Source of the DNA: Phaeosaccion multiseriatum
Taxonomy: Eukaryota > Ochrophyta, other classes
NCBI GenBank assembly: GCA_965112735.1
Contig: OZ218954.1
Coordinates: 2,852,001 to 2,916,000 of the forward strand
Length of the DNA: 64,000 bases
Reading direction: 5' to 3'
Shown: in pieces, positions 35,529 through 47,727 of the stretch
Layout: every line of letters starts with the position of its first letter
How positions within the stretch are numbered: position 1 is the stretch's first letter
Notes under the pieces: model-generated
Seen by the model: only the letters and a program-made list of their open reading frames with translations
Told to the model about the DNA's origin: nothing
Database searches by the model: none
Translations under genes and position numbers: made by a program

Positions 35529-36641
35529 TGAAGAAGAGGAGGAAGAAGAAGAAGAGGAGGAGGAGGGCTTCTGCGGTACTTGTCACACCTCTCTTTGGAG
35601 ACTGAAGCATCGGGCTACATGTACTATGCCAAGCAGAAGGGGACAAGACCAAGAACGTTCCTTGACCATCCGCTTCCTCCCTCCACCCCTCCCCTCCCCC
35701 TGGCTCTCCCGCCTCCCTGCACCCCGACAATCAATCAATCCCACCCCCCCTTACATGTATATATATATATTATATATATATGTCTACATGATATCCGCTC
35801 ATCAGAACGGTGTGCTAACCAAGTTCAAAGGGAAGATGAGCCTCGTTGAGCTTGAGAGCTTCGCTTTGGGGGGCTTCGAGAAGGGGGGTGAGGTGGTGCC
35901 CTTTCTCAAGAGCCCTTTTGGTCCGTATGGGCAGACCAAAGGCTGGCTCATACGGATGGGGTACTTTATGCTCGATGCCTACGCGTACTTGATAGGAGCG
36001 GGGGTGCCGAGGTGAGCGAATGGGGTGAAGGGGGTAGAGGGAGAGAGGGAGGAGGCGGGGGGGCGGGGGTGGGGGAGGGGATGAGGGATGAGGCTATGAG
36101 GTAAGGCTCTCTCTATCGTTGAGGGAAGAGAGAGCGTTTTCCGCTTTGCTCCTTCTTTGGTTGTTTGACCGCCACGCACTCACTCATCTGTCATCACACG
36201 CTTCCGCCGGCCGGCACGCCCGCCTTGCTCTCTCTACCTCTCCGCCTCTCGCTCTCCCTGTCCTTCTCTCTCCTCTCCTCTCCTCTCTCTCTCTCTCTCT
36301 CTGTCTCTCTGTCTCTCCCCCTCTCTCTCTCTACCTCTCCGCCTCTCGCTCTCCCTGTCCTTCTCTCTCCTCTCCTCTCCTCTCTCTCTCTCTCTCTGTC
36401 TCTCTGTCTCTCCCCCTCTCTCTCTCTCCCCGCATTGCTCTCTCTCTCTGTCTCTCTTGCTCTCTGTCTCTCTCTCTGTCTCTCCCCCTCTCCCCGCATT
36501 GCTCTCCCTCTCTCCCTCTTCGCACGGCCTGGTGTCTCCAGCTTTGTGATCGGCTTCATGCTCGTCATAGGAGGAAGCTCCCTCACCCTGGCGCTCGTGC
36601 TCGGACTTAACGTGCTCAGCAGCAAAGTCAAGCGAGACTGA
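34427..36641 (+). CDS. TMX-like transmembrane thioredoxin / PDI-family protein
   Basis: Five exons in consistent phase: 34427-34622, 34936-35005, 35216-35366, 35806-36011, 36542-36641 (240 residues). A signal peptide (SAWVLASIVLLCLLALPI) is followed by a thioredoxin fold: LTGKNFDMLRRGEWMISFSA, PWCPHC, VGSVNVDSEKAVSQRMRI, EYPSIYHVK joined to NGVLTKFKGKMSLVELESFA. The active site is CPHC, a redox-competent variant also seen in thioredoxin-like proteins. It ends with one membrane helix (FVIGFMLVIGGSSLTLALVL) and a short basic tail, SSKVKRD. This is the layout of TMX1/TMX4-type ER oxidoreductases. Intron 3 contains AAG/GAG repeats and an open stretch (SGYMYYAKQKGTRPRT) that could be mistaken for exon; joining 35366 to 35806 directly gives the better thioredoxin alignment. 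Confidence 0.88.
35100..35172. repeat. (CCCT)n tract before a TMX-like exon
   Basis: A near-perfect CCCT repeat in intron 2, about 45 bases upstream of the acceptor ACCACAG at 35215. Confidence 0.9.
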
Positions 36642-38013
36642 GACTGAACGAGAGAAAAGAGAGAGAGAGGGAGAGAGCCGAGAGAGAGAGAGAGAGAGAG
36701 AGAAGAGAAGAGAGAAGAGATCGTGGGTGAGGTACGCTGAGAGTGAGACCAAGACGGGGATGGAGGCTCACTCTCACCCTGAGGGTGGCACATGCGAACT
36801 TCAGCAACAAAGAGGATAGGGGTAGTTTTGTGGCGATTGGAGGAAGGTGGTGTAGATGTGAAGCTATAGCGGCTATATAGCGAAGGTGTTATTTTGGTGC
36901 CCCTGCGGGGGGGGGGGGGGGGGCAGCGGGCCATGGGTTGTTAAAGGGGCACGGACGGCACCCTCAAGAACGGCTCGAAGAGCTCGAAGGGGATCGAAGA
37001 AGAGAGAGGGAGAGAGAGGAGCGAGCGCCACCCTCGGGAGACCAGTGCGAGCAGCAGCTTGGCCATCTTGTCACTCGCCCTCCCCATATGCCTCTACTCA
37101 GTACTCCGTGAGACTTCATTGACTTCATTGACTGCTGCTGCTGCTGCTGCTGCTGGTGGTGGGCGAAGGCGAAGGGCAAGACGGATGGGGACGAAAGAGT
37201 GGGGAGGAAGTTCGGAGCATGCGTATGGGAGCAAGCGTCAGTCAGCAGGGAGAGAGAGAGAGGCAGGGCGAGGGGAGAGAGAAAGAAACTCTCGTCTTCA
37301 GAGGCGACGGAGCAGCCTTCGGTACGCCATTCTGCGAGGGGCACCTCATCTCCTGCCCCGGCCAGCAGAGGCGCGGCAGGCAGAGAGGAGGGCCGGAAGG
37401 CAGTGTGAGTGCTAGTGCTACTGGATTGGCACCTCCTCCCTTCCTCCCTTCCTCCCTCTCTCTCCCGACTGGCACTTCCTTCCTCCCTCTCTCCCTCTCC
37501 CGAGAGGGACTGTGACGGGACTGGTGCTTGATGCTGGAAGAGGAAGAGCGGGGCAGGGACCAATACGCTCACCCCTTGGCAGCTTAAGAGTGGGGCAGTG
37601 ACCAATTCGCTCACCCCTTGGCAGCTTACTAAGGAGCCAAGCACCGCCCCCTCGTTCGACTCGGCGATGGTTTGGGGGTTGCGAAGGCGAGGCTGATGGG
37701 CCAAGTGGGCGATTGACTCACACAGGGGAGAAGCAAGAGGCTTGCGTTTCGTCCGTCCCGGGGGGCAGGGTAGGCCACTCCCTGGTGGGAAAGAAGAGAA
37801 GCCCTACACCACCATGGCGGCGTCCGACGGCATGACCCACGCACGCACACACGCACACACACACACGCGCGCACACCGTGTGGGTCCGGGAGTACTGCAG
37901 ACCCGACGCGGCCTCCGCTACTTCAGTACCTGGTGTCATGGGGCTTTCTACGAAGAGGGGGGGGCGCTTTCATCCTTTTGGGTTATAGTGCCCGTCCACA
38001 GAGATAGATAGAT

Positions 38014-38062
<49 letters not shown>

Positions 38063-38308
38063 GGTTACCACAGAGAGAGACGGGCCGCCACAGCGAGAGA
38101 GGGACTACCGCAGAGGGGGGGGGGGGGGAAAGAAAGTGAAACTGAAAAGAGCCCCCAGCCGACCACTCCATTGCCACTACTGCCATCTCTACTGCCCTGC
38201 CCTGTATCACCAACTGCCGTGCTCTGCCCTCACTCGCACTTGAGAGCGGCCTACCTCGAGAAAGAGGACTTCAGGAGTGAGTGAATGGATAAATATATAA
38301 TCACCTCA
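36642..38308. other. Spacer, no convincing gene
   Basis: The region contains purine-rich (GAGA)n patches (36650-36720, 38010-38060), a CTG run at 37134-37154, a direct duplication of about 50 bp (GGGGCAGGGACCAATACGCT against GGGGCAGTGACCAATTCGCT, 37548-37625) and one copy of the dispersed motif at 38201-38220. Open frames on both strands show no known domain. Confidence 0.5.
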
Positions 38309-38349
38309 TAAACTGAAACTGGAAGTGTGCGCGAGTGTGTGTGTGTGTG
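38309..38349 (+). repeat. Left direct repeat flanking the ankyrin block
   Basis: The sequence running ATAAACTGAAACTGGAAGTG, then TGCGCGAG and (TG)n, recurs at 53525-53565 in the same orientation, about 15.2 kb away, just outside the last palindromic element. Confidence 0.85.
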
Positions 38350-38388
38350 CCTGGGGCCAGCGGGGGGGGCCTGTTACTCTCCCTCTGG

Positions 38389-38604
38389 GTCAGGGAGAGG
38401 GAGGGCAGCACCTGCGCCGCGGTTGAGCCGGCCCAGGAAGGCGCGTTCACGCTCCGAGAGCCACATCTGGTGACTGCAGCTGACTATCCGGCGGAGTCGG
38501 ATCAGGACGTGGCCCTTGGTGGTAGAGGAGCCCGTGCGGCCGGTGCGAGAGACGACGTGTTCCGCGAGAGCGTGTAAGAGGGACTGCGCCTGTAAGCTGA
38601 GTTA
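38389..38604 (-). CDS. Possible 3'-terminal exon of an unidentified protein
   Basis: On the minus strand a possible acceptor, AGCTTACAG at about 38604, opens a frame that ends at a TAA near 38390. It reads AQSLLHALAEHVVSRTGRTG, then GHVLIRLRRIVSCSHQMW and SERERAFLGRLNRGAG. The composition looks protein-like and 'TGRTG' weakly recalls helicase motif VI, but no upstream exon was found and a plus-strand frame overlaps it. The ankyrin array begins just beyond. Low confidence. Confidence 0.2.
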
Positions 38605-38691
38605 AGTGGTCCGTGCGTCTCGATGGCGAAGGTGTGGACCCAATCGGAGGACCAACACGTGAAGCTAAGCTCTCCTCTCAGGGTGTATATA

Positions 38692-39013
38692 CTGTGATTT
38701 CGCGGTTGAGTGGCACTTTTGACGCCCCGTGATTTTTTTTTGACGCCAAATGACGATTACTTTGACGACGTTTGACGACTTTTGAACCCCTTTTTTACCC
38801 ACTTTAAAGCCCTGTTTGACGCACTTTGACGCCCTTTGACGCCCTTTTATCTTACTTCGCCTTAATTTCGTCTAAAACAAAATCACGGAAAGGCGTCAAA
38901 GGGCGTCAAAGTGCGTCCAAGTGGGTTCAAAAGTCGTCAAACGTCGTCAAAGTAATCGTCATTTGGCGTCAAAAAAAAATCACGGGGCGTCAACAGTGCC
39001 ACTCAACCGCGAA
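38692..39013. repeat. Palindromic element, copy 1
   Basis: An inverted repeat beginning CTGTGATTTCGCGGTTGAG and ending CTCAACCGCGAA. The arms are built from TTTGACGCC, TTTGACGAC and their complements, with a short AT-rich centre around 38850-38885. It precedes the first ankyrin gene by 46 bases. The outer ATCACAG of the right end is missing here. Confidence 0.92.
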
Positions 39014-39059
39014 GAGGAGGAAGAAGGATTCAAAAAAGAAAAGATTGAAAGGACAAGGC

Positions 39060-40791
39060 ATGCAACCCATCACCGTGCAGCAGGCAACATGCCCCGAGGT
39101 ACGACACTGCCCCGGGTTTTCTCCAAGATGAAGGGGCGGAGTATGGTAGTCACCAGTCAACGAGTCTTTAATGAGTGAGGGGGAGAAGGGGGGTGCTCAG
39201 CGATGCTTCCTTCAGCCCAGCCCATCCCAACCCATAATCTTACCCTTACAGCTGTCTCATTACTCTTTCACTCCACCAGGGAAGGCGACTCTATCGGGCC
39301 ATCGTTGGAACGGAAAGCCTCTCCACTGTGAAAGCGCTGGTTAGGAAGCTCGTCGCCAAGCACGGTAAAGCGATGTTGGAGAAGCCTGTCGACGAAGAAG
39401 GCTATACGGCTATGATATGGGCTGCGAGATGCGATCGGCTGGACGTCGTGGACCTTCTGCTGCAGGGCGGGGCCTCCTTCAGCACCGGGGGAGGGCGGTA
39501 CGGATTCACGCCATTGATAGAGGCTAGCCGGCAGGGACATAACGAAGTGGTGAGGCGGCTGTTGGATGTCGGGGCCCGTGTAAACCAGATCGATCTCGGA
39601 GGAGTGACGCCTTTGATTGCGGCTGCCACTAAAGGGCGCTTCACAACTGTGCAGCAGCTCCTTCCGGCGGGGGCCGATGTCAATGCTGCCACTAATGAGG
39701 GGTGTACTTCGATCTGGATGGCATCTCACAATGGGCACACCTCCGTCGTGGGGCGACTCATTGCAGCGGGCGCGGATGTGAACAAAGTAGACGCCATCGG
39801 AAGGACTCCACTCGTCGTGGCTTCCGAATTCGGGCATGGGGGTGTGGTGCAGCGGCTGATCAGGGCCAACGCCAACATCGAGAGGGCTGCTGAGAGCGGC
39901 ATCACTCCACTGTGGTTAGCCTCGGAGGGCGGGCATGCGTCCATCGTGCAGCAGCTCCTCGATGAGCATGCCTACATGGAGGCCAGGAGCAACAAAGGCA
40001 CTACTCCTCTCATGATCGCTGCTCTTAGAGGACGCTTGGCCGTGGTGAAGCTACTTTTGGCTGCAGGGGCGGACGTACTCGCGTCTGACCTCGAGGGCTT
40101 CACGCCTCTGCACATGGCCGCTCAAGAAGGTCACGACACCGTGGTGGAGTGGCTTCTTTCTGCGGGGGCAAAGGTGGAGACAAGGTCCAACGATGGTGTA
40201 ACACCCCTCCACCTTGCTGCTCAAGAAGGTCACGAGGCCGTGGTGGAGCGGCTTCTCTCTGCAAGAGCACGGGCGGAGGCAGCGACCAACATTGGTGCAA
40301 CGCCCCTCCACCTTGCTGCTCAAACAGGTCAGGAGGCCGTGGTGGAGCGGCTTCTTTCTGCGGGGGGAAAGGTAGAGACAGGGATCAACACTGGTTCAAC
40401 GCCCCTCCACCTTGCTGCTCAAGAAGGTCACGAGGCTGTCGTCGCTCGTCTCATCTCTGCAGGATCCCCGATCGATGCCCAGAGGCCGGACGGTGCCACC
40501 CCACTGCTTCTCGCCATCCGCTATGGCCACCATGGCATTGCACGGCAGCTCCTCTCGGCCGATGCCTCGGTGGACAAGGCCTTGGCTTTGGCACGGATGT
40601 ATGGACTGGGCCCTGAGATTGAGCAGCGGCTCAGAGACGCAGCAGCAGCCTTCTTCCGATCTCAAAGCGCACTGGACCTGATGCGAAGGACCGATCCGAC
40701 CTTCGATAGGGAGAGGGGGATGTCGCCGCTGGAGAGGCCCTGGAGTGTCGGGAGCGAGACGTGGGAGGGCATGGCGGAGGAGATGGGCTGA
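39060..40791 (+). CDS. Ankyrin-repeat protein 1 (about 13 repeats)
   Basis: Proposed exons are 39060-39098 (MQPITVQQATCPE, donor GAG/GTACGA) and 39280-40791, giving 516 residues. The main exon starts GRRLYRAIVGTESLSTVKAL and continues as about 13 ankyrin repeats of 33 residues with the classic TPLHLAA and VVERLLSAGA cores. It ends with a non-ankyrin tail (RRTDPTFDRERGMSPLERPW and WEGMAEEMG). The first eight repeats are individually distinct, and only the last few resemble the expanded module of the two neighbouring paralogues. Ankyrin repeats bind other proteins; no enzymatic domain, signal peptide or membrane helix is visible. The upstream exon is conserved in all three copies, which supports it, but a later start is possible. 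Confidence 0.85.
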
Positions 40792-41960
40792 AGTCAAGAG
40801 TAGTGGGCCTGGGTGAGATGGGAGGTGGGGGGGAGACAACGACCGAGACTAAAGAGGACTGCTCTCGCTCGCTTGCACCAGTCAGGCCATGGGGAGTATG
40901 GACATACCACGATGCGATGCCAGAGAGGCACCGTCTAGAGCACATTCAGATCGACTTGGCGGGAATGACTTTGGGATCGAAGCAAAAGGAACGGGGTTGG
41001 GTGGGGGGGGGGGGGTGGGATTCACACAGGGGTAGCTAGCAAATAGGTTCAAAACAGTGTGTGTGTGTGTGTGTGTGTGTGCTTGAGTTTGTTAGGCGAA
41101 GGACTTTCTTTGGGTACGACGCACATCGGCAGGTCCGCCGCTCGGGTGGGCGAAAGCATTCCAAAATCGAGATACGATATGCCCATAAGGTTCTTGGGTC
41201 GGGCGCCGCAGGCGGGCACAGCAATTGGTCGGAGATTGGAGGGGGCACAATTCCCCTGATAGCCGGCACAAGCGCATACGCGAAGGTGATGCCAGCAGTG
41301 GGGTGCTGTGCTCGAGTGGAGGCGAAGGCAAGCCACATGCTCATCGAGGCAGCAGCTGTGCAGTCCGGTGGAAGCAATACCCACTCACTCACTCACACTT
41401 TCACTCACTCACATACTCACTCACCCTCACTCACTCACCCACTCACTAGAGTCTTGTGAGCCACCGCTGCTCCCTCCTTTGGTTCCTACCGTATTCACAA
41501 AGGCTTGCCTTCGGCGAGAGCAACACTCCGCTACAACGTAACCATCAGCGCATGTCTATCGTGGGATCGTCCTATCCATCGTCACTTGAAAAAGAGGCAA
41601 ACGAACTCGGTCCCCACCCCCCCCCGAGGCGAGAGGACTTCTATGGGGCTTACGTAAGCCTTCTGTAGACCCTTATGTAGGCCTTTGGTTAGTCCTCATG
41701 TACTCGCTATGTAGGCCTCTGCTGGAATGGTGAGGTCAGGACCTGGATGTATATATATAGTTCCCCTTTTTTTGATTTCTGATTACTGTGATTACTGATT
41801 AACTTCTGTATCTGGCGCCAGCCCGAGGAAATGGCCTGGTTGCTGGGGGGGTTGATTATATTTTGTCCAGCAGGGTCGACTAAGCAAGTGCCAAGCATTG
41901 ACTTATAACAGCAGCTCTTGCGTCCTCAGCTTTCTCGCATCCATCTTTTTGATCTTGTTT
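40792..41960. other. 3' flank of ankyrin unit 1
   Basis: This ~1.1-kb segment is repeated with high identity at 46228-47394 and 51935-53156 and belongs to the tandem unit. It contains (GT)n near 41058-41080, (CACT)n near 41383-41450 and an AT-richer part after 41740. No conserved reading frame is apparent. Confidence 0.8.
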
Positions 41961-42276
41961 ACTGTGATTTCGCGGTTTGAGTGGCACTTTTGATCTTTGA
42001 TGCCAAATGACGATTACTTTGACGACGTTTGACGACTTTTGAACCCCTTTTTTACCCACTTTAAAGCCCTATTTGACGCACTTTGACGCCCTTTGACGCT
42101 GGGCGCGCGGTGATTTTAATCACGGAAAAGGGCGTCAAAGGGCGTCAAAGTGCGTCAAACAGGGCTTTAAAAGTGAAAAAGGGGTTCAAAAGTCGTCAAA
42201 CGTCGTCAAAGTAATCGTCATTTGGCGTAAAAAAAAATTCATGGGGCGTCAAAAGTGCCACTCAACCGCGAAATCG
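41961..42276. repeat. Palindromic element, copy 2
   Basis: Same termini as copy 1 (ACTGTGATTTCGCGGTTTGA ... CTCAACCGCGAAATC). The centre is GACGCTGGGCGCGCGGTGATT instead of the AT-rich centre of copy 1. It ends 44 bases before the ATG of ankyrin gene 2. Confidence 0.92.
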
Positions 42277-42319
42277 GAGTAGCAAGGATTCAAAAAAGAA
42301 AAGATTGAAAGGACAAGGC

Positions 42320-45300
42320 ATGCAACCCATCACCGTGCAGCAGGCAACATGCCCCGAGGTACGACACTGCCCCGGGTTTTCTCCAAGATGAAGGGGCGGA
42401 GTATGGTAGTCACCAGTCAACGAGTCTTTAAAGGAGTGAGGGGGAGAAGGGGGGTGCTCAGCGATGCTTCCTTCAGCCCAGCCCATCCCAACCCATAATC
42501 TTACCCTTACAGCTGTCTCATTACTCTTTCACTCCACCAGGGAAGGCGACTCTATCGGGCCATCGTTGGAACGGAAAGCCTCTCCACTGTTAAAGCGCTG
42601 GTTAGGAAGCTCGTCGCCAAGCACGGTAAAGCGATGTTGGAGAAGCCTGTCGACGAAGAAGGCTATACGGCTATGATATGGGCTGCGAGATGCGATCGGC
42701 TGGACGTCGTGGACCTTCTGCTGCAGGACGGGGCCTCCTTCAGCACCGGGGGAGGGTCGCACGGGATCACGCCATTGATAGAGGCTAGCCGGCGGGGACA
42801 TAACGAAGTGGTGAGGCGGCTGTTGGATGTCGGGGCCCGTGTAAACCAGATCGATCTCGGAGGAGTGACGCCTTTGATTATGGCTGCCGATCAAGGGCAC
42901 TTCATAATTGTGCAGCAGCTCCTTCCGGCGGGGGCCGATGTCAATGCTGCTAATAATGAGGGGTGTACTTCGATCTGGATGGCATCTCAGAATGGGCACA
43001 CCTCCGTCGTGGGGCGACTCATTGCAGCGGGCGCGGATGTGAACAAAGTAGACGACATCGGAAGGACTCCACTCGTCATGGCGTCCCAATTCGGGCATGG
43101 GGGTGTGGTGCAGCGGCTGATCAGGGCCAACGCCAACATCGAGAGGGCTACTGAGAGCGGCCACACTCCACTGTGGTTAGCCTCGGAGGGCGGGCATGCG
43201 TCCATCGTGCAGGAGCTCCTCGATGAGCATGCCAACGTGGAGGCCAAGAGCCACAAAGGCTTTACTCCTCTCATGATCGCTGCTCACGGAGGCCACTTGG
43301 CCGTGGTGAAGTTCCTTTTGGCTGCAGGGGCGGACGTACTCGCGTCTGACCCCGACGGCTTCACTCCTCTGCACATGGCCGCTCAGGAAAGTCACGACGC
43401 CGTGGTTAAGCGGCTTCTTTCTGCGGGGGCAAAGGTGGAGACAGCGGACAACGATGGTGCAACACCCCTCCACCATGCTGCTCAAAAAGGTCACGAGGCC
43501 GTGGTGGAGCGGCTTCTCTCTGCAGGAGCAAAGGTGGAGACAGCGATCAACGTTGGTGCAACGCCCCTCCACCTTGCTGCTCAAAAAGGTCAGGAGGCCG
43601 TGGTGGAGCGGCTTCTCTCTGCAGGAGCAAAGGTGGGGGCAGCGGCCAACGATGGTGTAACACCCCTCCACGTTGCTGCCCAAGAAGGTCAGGAGGCAGT
43701 GGTGGAGCGGCTTCTCTCTGCAGGAGCAGAAGTGGAGACAGAAGCCAAAAATGGTGCAACACCCCTCCACCTTGCTGCTCATGGAGGTCAGGAGGGAGTG
43801 GTGGAGCGGCTTCTTTCTGCGGGGGCAAAGGTGGAGACAGCGATCAACGCTGGTTCAACGCCCCTCCAGCTTGCTGCCCAAGAAGGTCAGGAGGGAGTGG
43901 TGGAGCGGCTTCTCTCTGCAGGAGCAAAGGTGGAGACAGCGGACAACGATGGTATAACACCCCTCCACGTTGCTGTCCAAGAAGGTCAGGAGGCAGTGGT
44001 GGAGCGGCTTCTCTCTGCAGGAGCACGGGCGGAGGCAGCGACCAACATTGGTGTAACGCCCCTCCACCGTGCTGCTCGAGAAGGTCACGAGGCCGTGGTG
44101 GAGCGGCTTCTCTCTGCAGGAGCAAAGTTGGAGACAGCGGACAACGATGGTACAGCGCCCCTCCACCTTGCTGCTTATGGAGGTCACGAGGGCGTGGTGG
44201 AGCGTCTTCTTTCTGCGGGAGCCAGAGTGGAGATAGGGAGAACTGACGGTACAACACCTCTCCGGCTTGCTGCTGAAGAAGGTCACGAGGCCGTGGTGGA
44301 GCGGCTTCTCTCTGCAGGAGCAAAGGTGGAGACAGCGGACAACCATGGTGAAACGCCCCTCCACCTTGCTGCTCATGGAGGTCACGAGGCCGTGGTGGAG
44401 CGGCTTCTCTCCGCAGGAGCAAAGGTGGAGACAGGGACCCCCGATGGTGTAACACCCCTCCACTTTGCTGCTCAAGAAGGTCAGGAGGCCATGGTGGAGC
44501 GGCTTCTCTCTGCAGGAGCAAAGGTGGGGGCAGCGGCCAACGATGGTGTAACACCCCTCCACGCTGCTGCCCAAGAAGGTCAGGAGGCAGTGGTGGAGCG
44601 GCTTCTCTCTGCAGGAGCAGAAGTGGAGACAGAATCCCAAAATGGTGCAACACCCCTCCACCTTGCTGCTCGAGAAGGTCACGAGGCCATGGTGGAGCGG
44701 CTTCTTTCTGCGGGAGCCAGAGTGGAGATAGGGAGAACTGACGGTACAACACCCCTCCACCTTGCTGCTGAAGAAGGTCACAAGGCCGTGGTGGAGCGGC
44801 TTCTCTCTGCAGGAGCAAAGTTGGAGACAGCAGCCAACGGTGGTACAGCGCCCCTCCACCTTGCTGCTCATGGAGGTCACGAGGCCGTGGTGGAGCGGCT
44901 TCTCTCTGCAGGAGCAAAGGTGGGGGCAGCGGCCAACGATGGTACAACACCCCTCCACTTTGCTGCTTGGAAAGGTCACAAGGCCGTGGTGGAGCGGCTT
45001 CTCTCTGCAGGAGCAAAGGTGGAGACAGCGGACATCCATGGTACAACACCCCTCCACGTTGCTGCTGAAGAAGATCACAAGGCCGTGGTGGAGCGGCTTC
45101 TTTCTGCGGGAGCCAGAGTGGAGATAGGGAGAACTGACGGTACAACACCCCTCCACCTTGCTGCTGAAGAAGGTCACAAGGCCGTGGTGGAGCGGCTTCT
45201 CTCTGCAGGAGCAAAGGTGGGGGCAGCGGCCAACGATGGTACAACACCCCTCCACTTTGCTGCTTGGAAAGGTCACAAGGCCGTGGTGGAGCGGCTTCTC

Positions 45301-46227
45301 TCTGCAGGAGCAAAGGTGGGGGCAGCAACCAAAAATGGCTACACACCCCTCCACGATGCTGCTCGAGAAGGTCACGAGGCCGTGGTGGAGCGGCTTCTCT
45401 CTGCAGGAGTAAAGTTGGAGACAGCAACCAAAAATGGTGCAACACCCCTCCACCTTGCTGCTCAAGAAGGTCACGAGGCCGTGGTGGAGCGGCTTCTCTC
45501 TGCAGGAGCACGGGCGGAGGCAGCGACCAACATTGGTACAACGCCCCTCCACCGTGCTGCTCGAGAAGGTCACGAGGCCGTGGTGGAGCGGCTTCTCTCT
45601 GCAGGAGCAAAGTTGGAGACAGCGGACAACGATGGTACAGCGCCCCTCCACCTTGCTGCTCAAAAAGGTCAGGAGGGAGTGGTGGAGCGTCTTCTCTCTG
45701 CGGGAGCCAGAGTGGAGATAGGGAGAACTGACGGTACACCCCTCCACCTTGCTGCTCATGGAGGTCACGAGGCCGTGGTGGAGCGGCTTCTCTCTGCAGG
45801 AGCAGAAGTGGAGACAGCAACCAAAAATGGTGCAACGCCCCTCCACCTTGCTGCTCATCAAGGTCACGAGGCCGTCGTCGCTCGTCTCATCTCTGCAGGA
45901 TCCCCGATCGATGCCCAGAGGCTGGACGGCGCCACCCCACTGCTTCTCGCCATCTACAAGGGCCACCATGGCATTGCACGACAGCTCCTCTCGGCCGATG
46001 CCTCGGTGGACAAGCCCTTGGCTGCGGCACGGCGGAATAGACTGGGCCCTGAGACTGAGCAGCGGCTCAGAGGCGCAGCAGCAGCCTTCTTCCGATCGCA
46101 GAGTACACTGGACCTTATGCGAAGGACCGATCCGACCTTCGATAGGGAGAGGGGGATGTCGCCGCTGGAGAGGCCCTGGAGTGTCGGGAGCGACACGTGG
46201 GAGGGCATGGCGGAGGAGATGGGCTGA
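42320..46227 (+). CDS. Ankyrin-repeat protein 2 (about 35 repeats)
   Basis: Proposed exons 42320-42358 and 42541-46227 encode 1,241 residues. The N-terminal eight repeats and the C-terminal repeat plus tail are near-identical to paralogue 1. About 22 extra 33-residue modules are inserted in the middle, each close to TPLHLAAQEGHEAVVERLL followed by SAGAKVET. One module (near 45730) is a codon short. At DNA level this is a 99-bp tandem array, about 43380-45880, with changes concentrated in the turn and first-helix positions. The reverse strand also stays open for hundreds of codons because the period is a multiple of three; I treat those frames as shadows. Confidence 0.88.
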
Positions 46228-47394
46228 AGTCAAGAGTAGTGGGCCTGGGTGAGATGGGAGGTGGGGGGGAGACAACGACCGAGACTAAAGAGGACTGCTC
46301 TCGCTCGCTTGCACCAGTCAGGCCATGGGGAGTATGGGCATACCACGATGCGATGCCAGAGAGGCACCGTCTATGGCACATTCAGATCGACTTGGCGGGA
46401 ATGACTTTGGGAGCGAAGCAAAAGGAATGGGGTTGGGTGGGGGGGGGGGGGTGGGATTCACACAGGTGTAGTAAACAGATTCACACTGGGGTAGCTAGCA
46501 AATAGGTTCAGAACAGTGCTCGAGTCTGTTAGGCGAAGGATTTTGTTCGGGTAAGATGCACATCGGCAGTTCCGCTCGCTCGGGTGGGCGGAGGCATGCC
46601 ACAAAATCGAGATACGATATGCCCATAAGGTTCTTGGGTCGGGCGCCGCAGGCGGGCACAGCAATTGGTTGGAGATTGGAGGGGGCACAATTCCCCTGAT
46701 CTCCGGCACAAGCGCATACGCGAAAGTGATGCCAGCAGTGGGGTGCTGTGCTCGGGTGGAGGCGAAGGCAAGCCACATGCTCATCGAGGCAGCTGCTGTG
46801 CAGTCCAGTCAAAGCAATACCCACCCACTTACTCACTCACTCACTCACTTACTTACACCCGTCATCGAGCAGAGTCTTGTGAGCCACCGCTGCTCCCTCC
46901 ATTGGTTCCTACCGTCTTCACAAAGGCTTGCCTTCGGCGAGAGCAACACTCCGCTACAACGTAACCATCAGCGCATGTCTATCGTGGGATCGTCCTATCC
47001 ATCGTCACTTGAAAAAGAGGCAAACGAACTCGGTCCCCACCCCCCCCCGAGGCGAGAGGACTTCTATGGGGCTTACGTAAGCCTTCTGTAGACCCTTACG
47101 TAGGCCTTTGGTTAGTCCTCATGTACTCCCTATGTAGGCCTCTGCTGGAATGGTGAGGTCAGGACCTGGATGTATACATATAGTTCCCCTTTTTTTTGAT
47201 TTCTGATTACTGTGATTACTGATTAACTTCTGTATCTGGCGCCAGCCCGAGGAAATGGCCTGGTTGCTGGGGGGGTTGATTATATTTTGTCCAGCAGGGT
47301 CGACTAAGCAAGTGCCAAGCATTGACTTATAACAGCAGCTCTTGCGTCCTCAGCTTTTTCGCATCCATCTTTTTGATCTTGCTTACTGTGATTT
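46228..47394. other. 3' flank of ankyrin unit 2
   Basis: Homologous to 40792-41960. It lacks the (GT)n present at that point in units 1 and 3 and has a short CACAGGTGTAGTAAACAGAT insertion also seen in unit 3. The CACTTACTTACACCC variant near 46840 is shared with unit 3 but not unit 1. Non-coding as far as can be seen. Confidence 0.8.
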
Positions 47395-47688
47395 CGCGGT
47401 TTGAGTGGCACTTTTGACGCCCTTTGACGCCCTTTTACGCCCTTTTACGCCCTTTTACGCCCTCTTCCGTGATTTTTTTTTACGTTATTTTTTTTAGACG
47501 AAATTAAGGCGAATTAAGATAAAAGGGCGTCAAAGGGCGTAAAAGGGCGTCAAAGGGCGTCAAATAGGGGGCTAAAGCGTCGTCAAACGTCGTCAAACGT
47601 CGTCAAAAAAGTCGTCATTTGGCGTAAAAAAAAATTAATGGGGCGTAAATTGGGCGTAAAAAGTGCCACTCAACCGCGAAATCACAGA
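47395..47688. repeat. Palindromic element, copy 3 (most divergent)
   Basis: Termini match the other copies, but the interior is rearranged: CCCTTTTACGCCCTTTTACG repeats replace part of the TTTGACG units, and an AT-rich centre (TTAGACGAAATTAAGGCGAA) resembles that of copy 1. It ends about 40 bases before the ATG of ankyrin gene 3. Confidence 0.9.
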
Positions 47689-47727
47689 AGCAAGGCTTCA
47701 AAAAAAAAAAGATTGAAAGGACAAGGC

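Noticed and set aside
35601-35700. Candidate TMX-like exon (SGYMYYAKQKGTRPRT)
   Set aside because: Including it needs a non-standard donor and breaks the thioredoxin alignment. Direct joining of 35366 to 35806 is in phase and gives the expected fold.
43844-46275. Reverse-strand open frames of 663 and 806 codons over ankyrin gene 2 (and 595/466 codons over gene 3)
   Set aside because: The 99-bp repeat period is a multiple of three, so any stop-free antisense frame stays open through all copies. The translated sequence (REAAPPRP-type repeats) has no domain, and the sense strand encodes canonical ankyrins.
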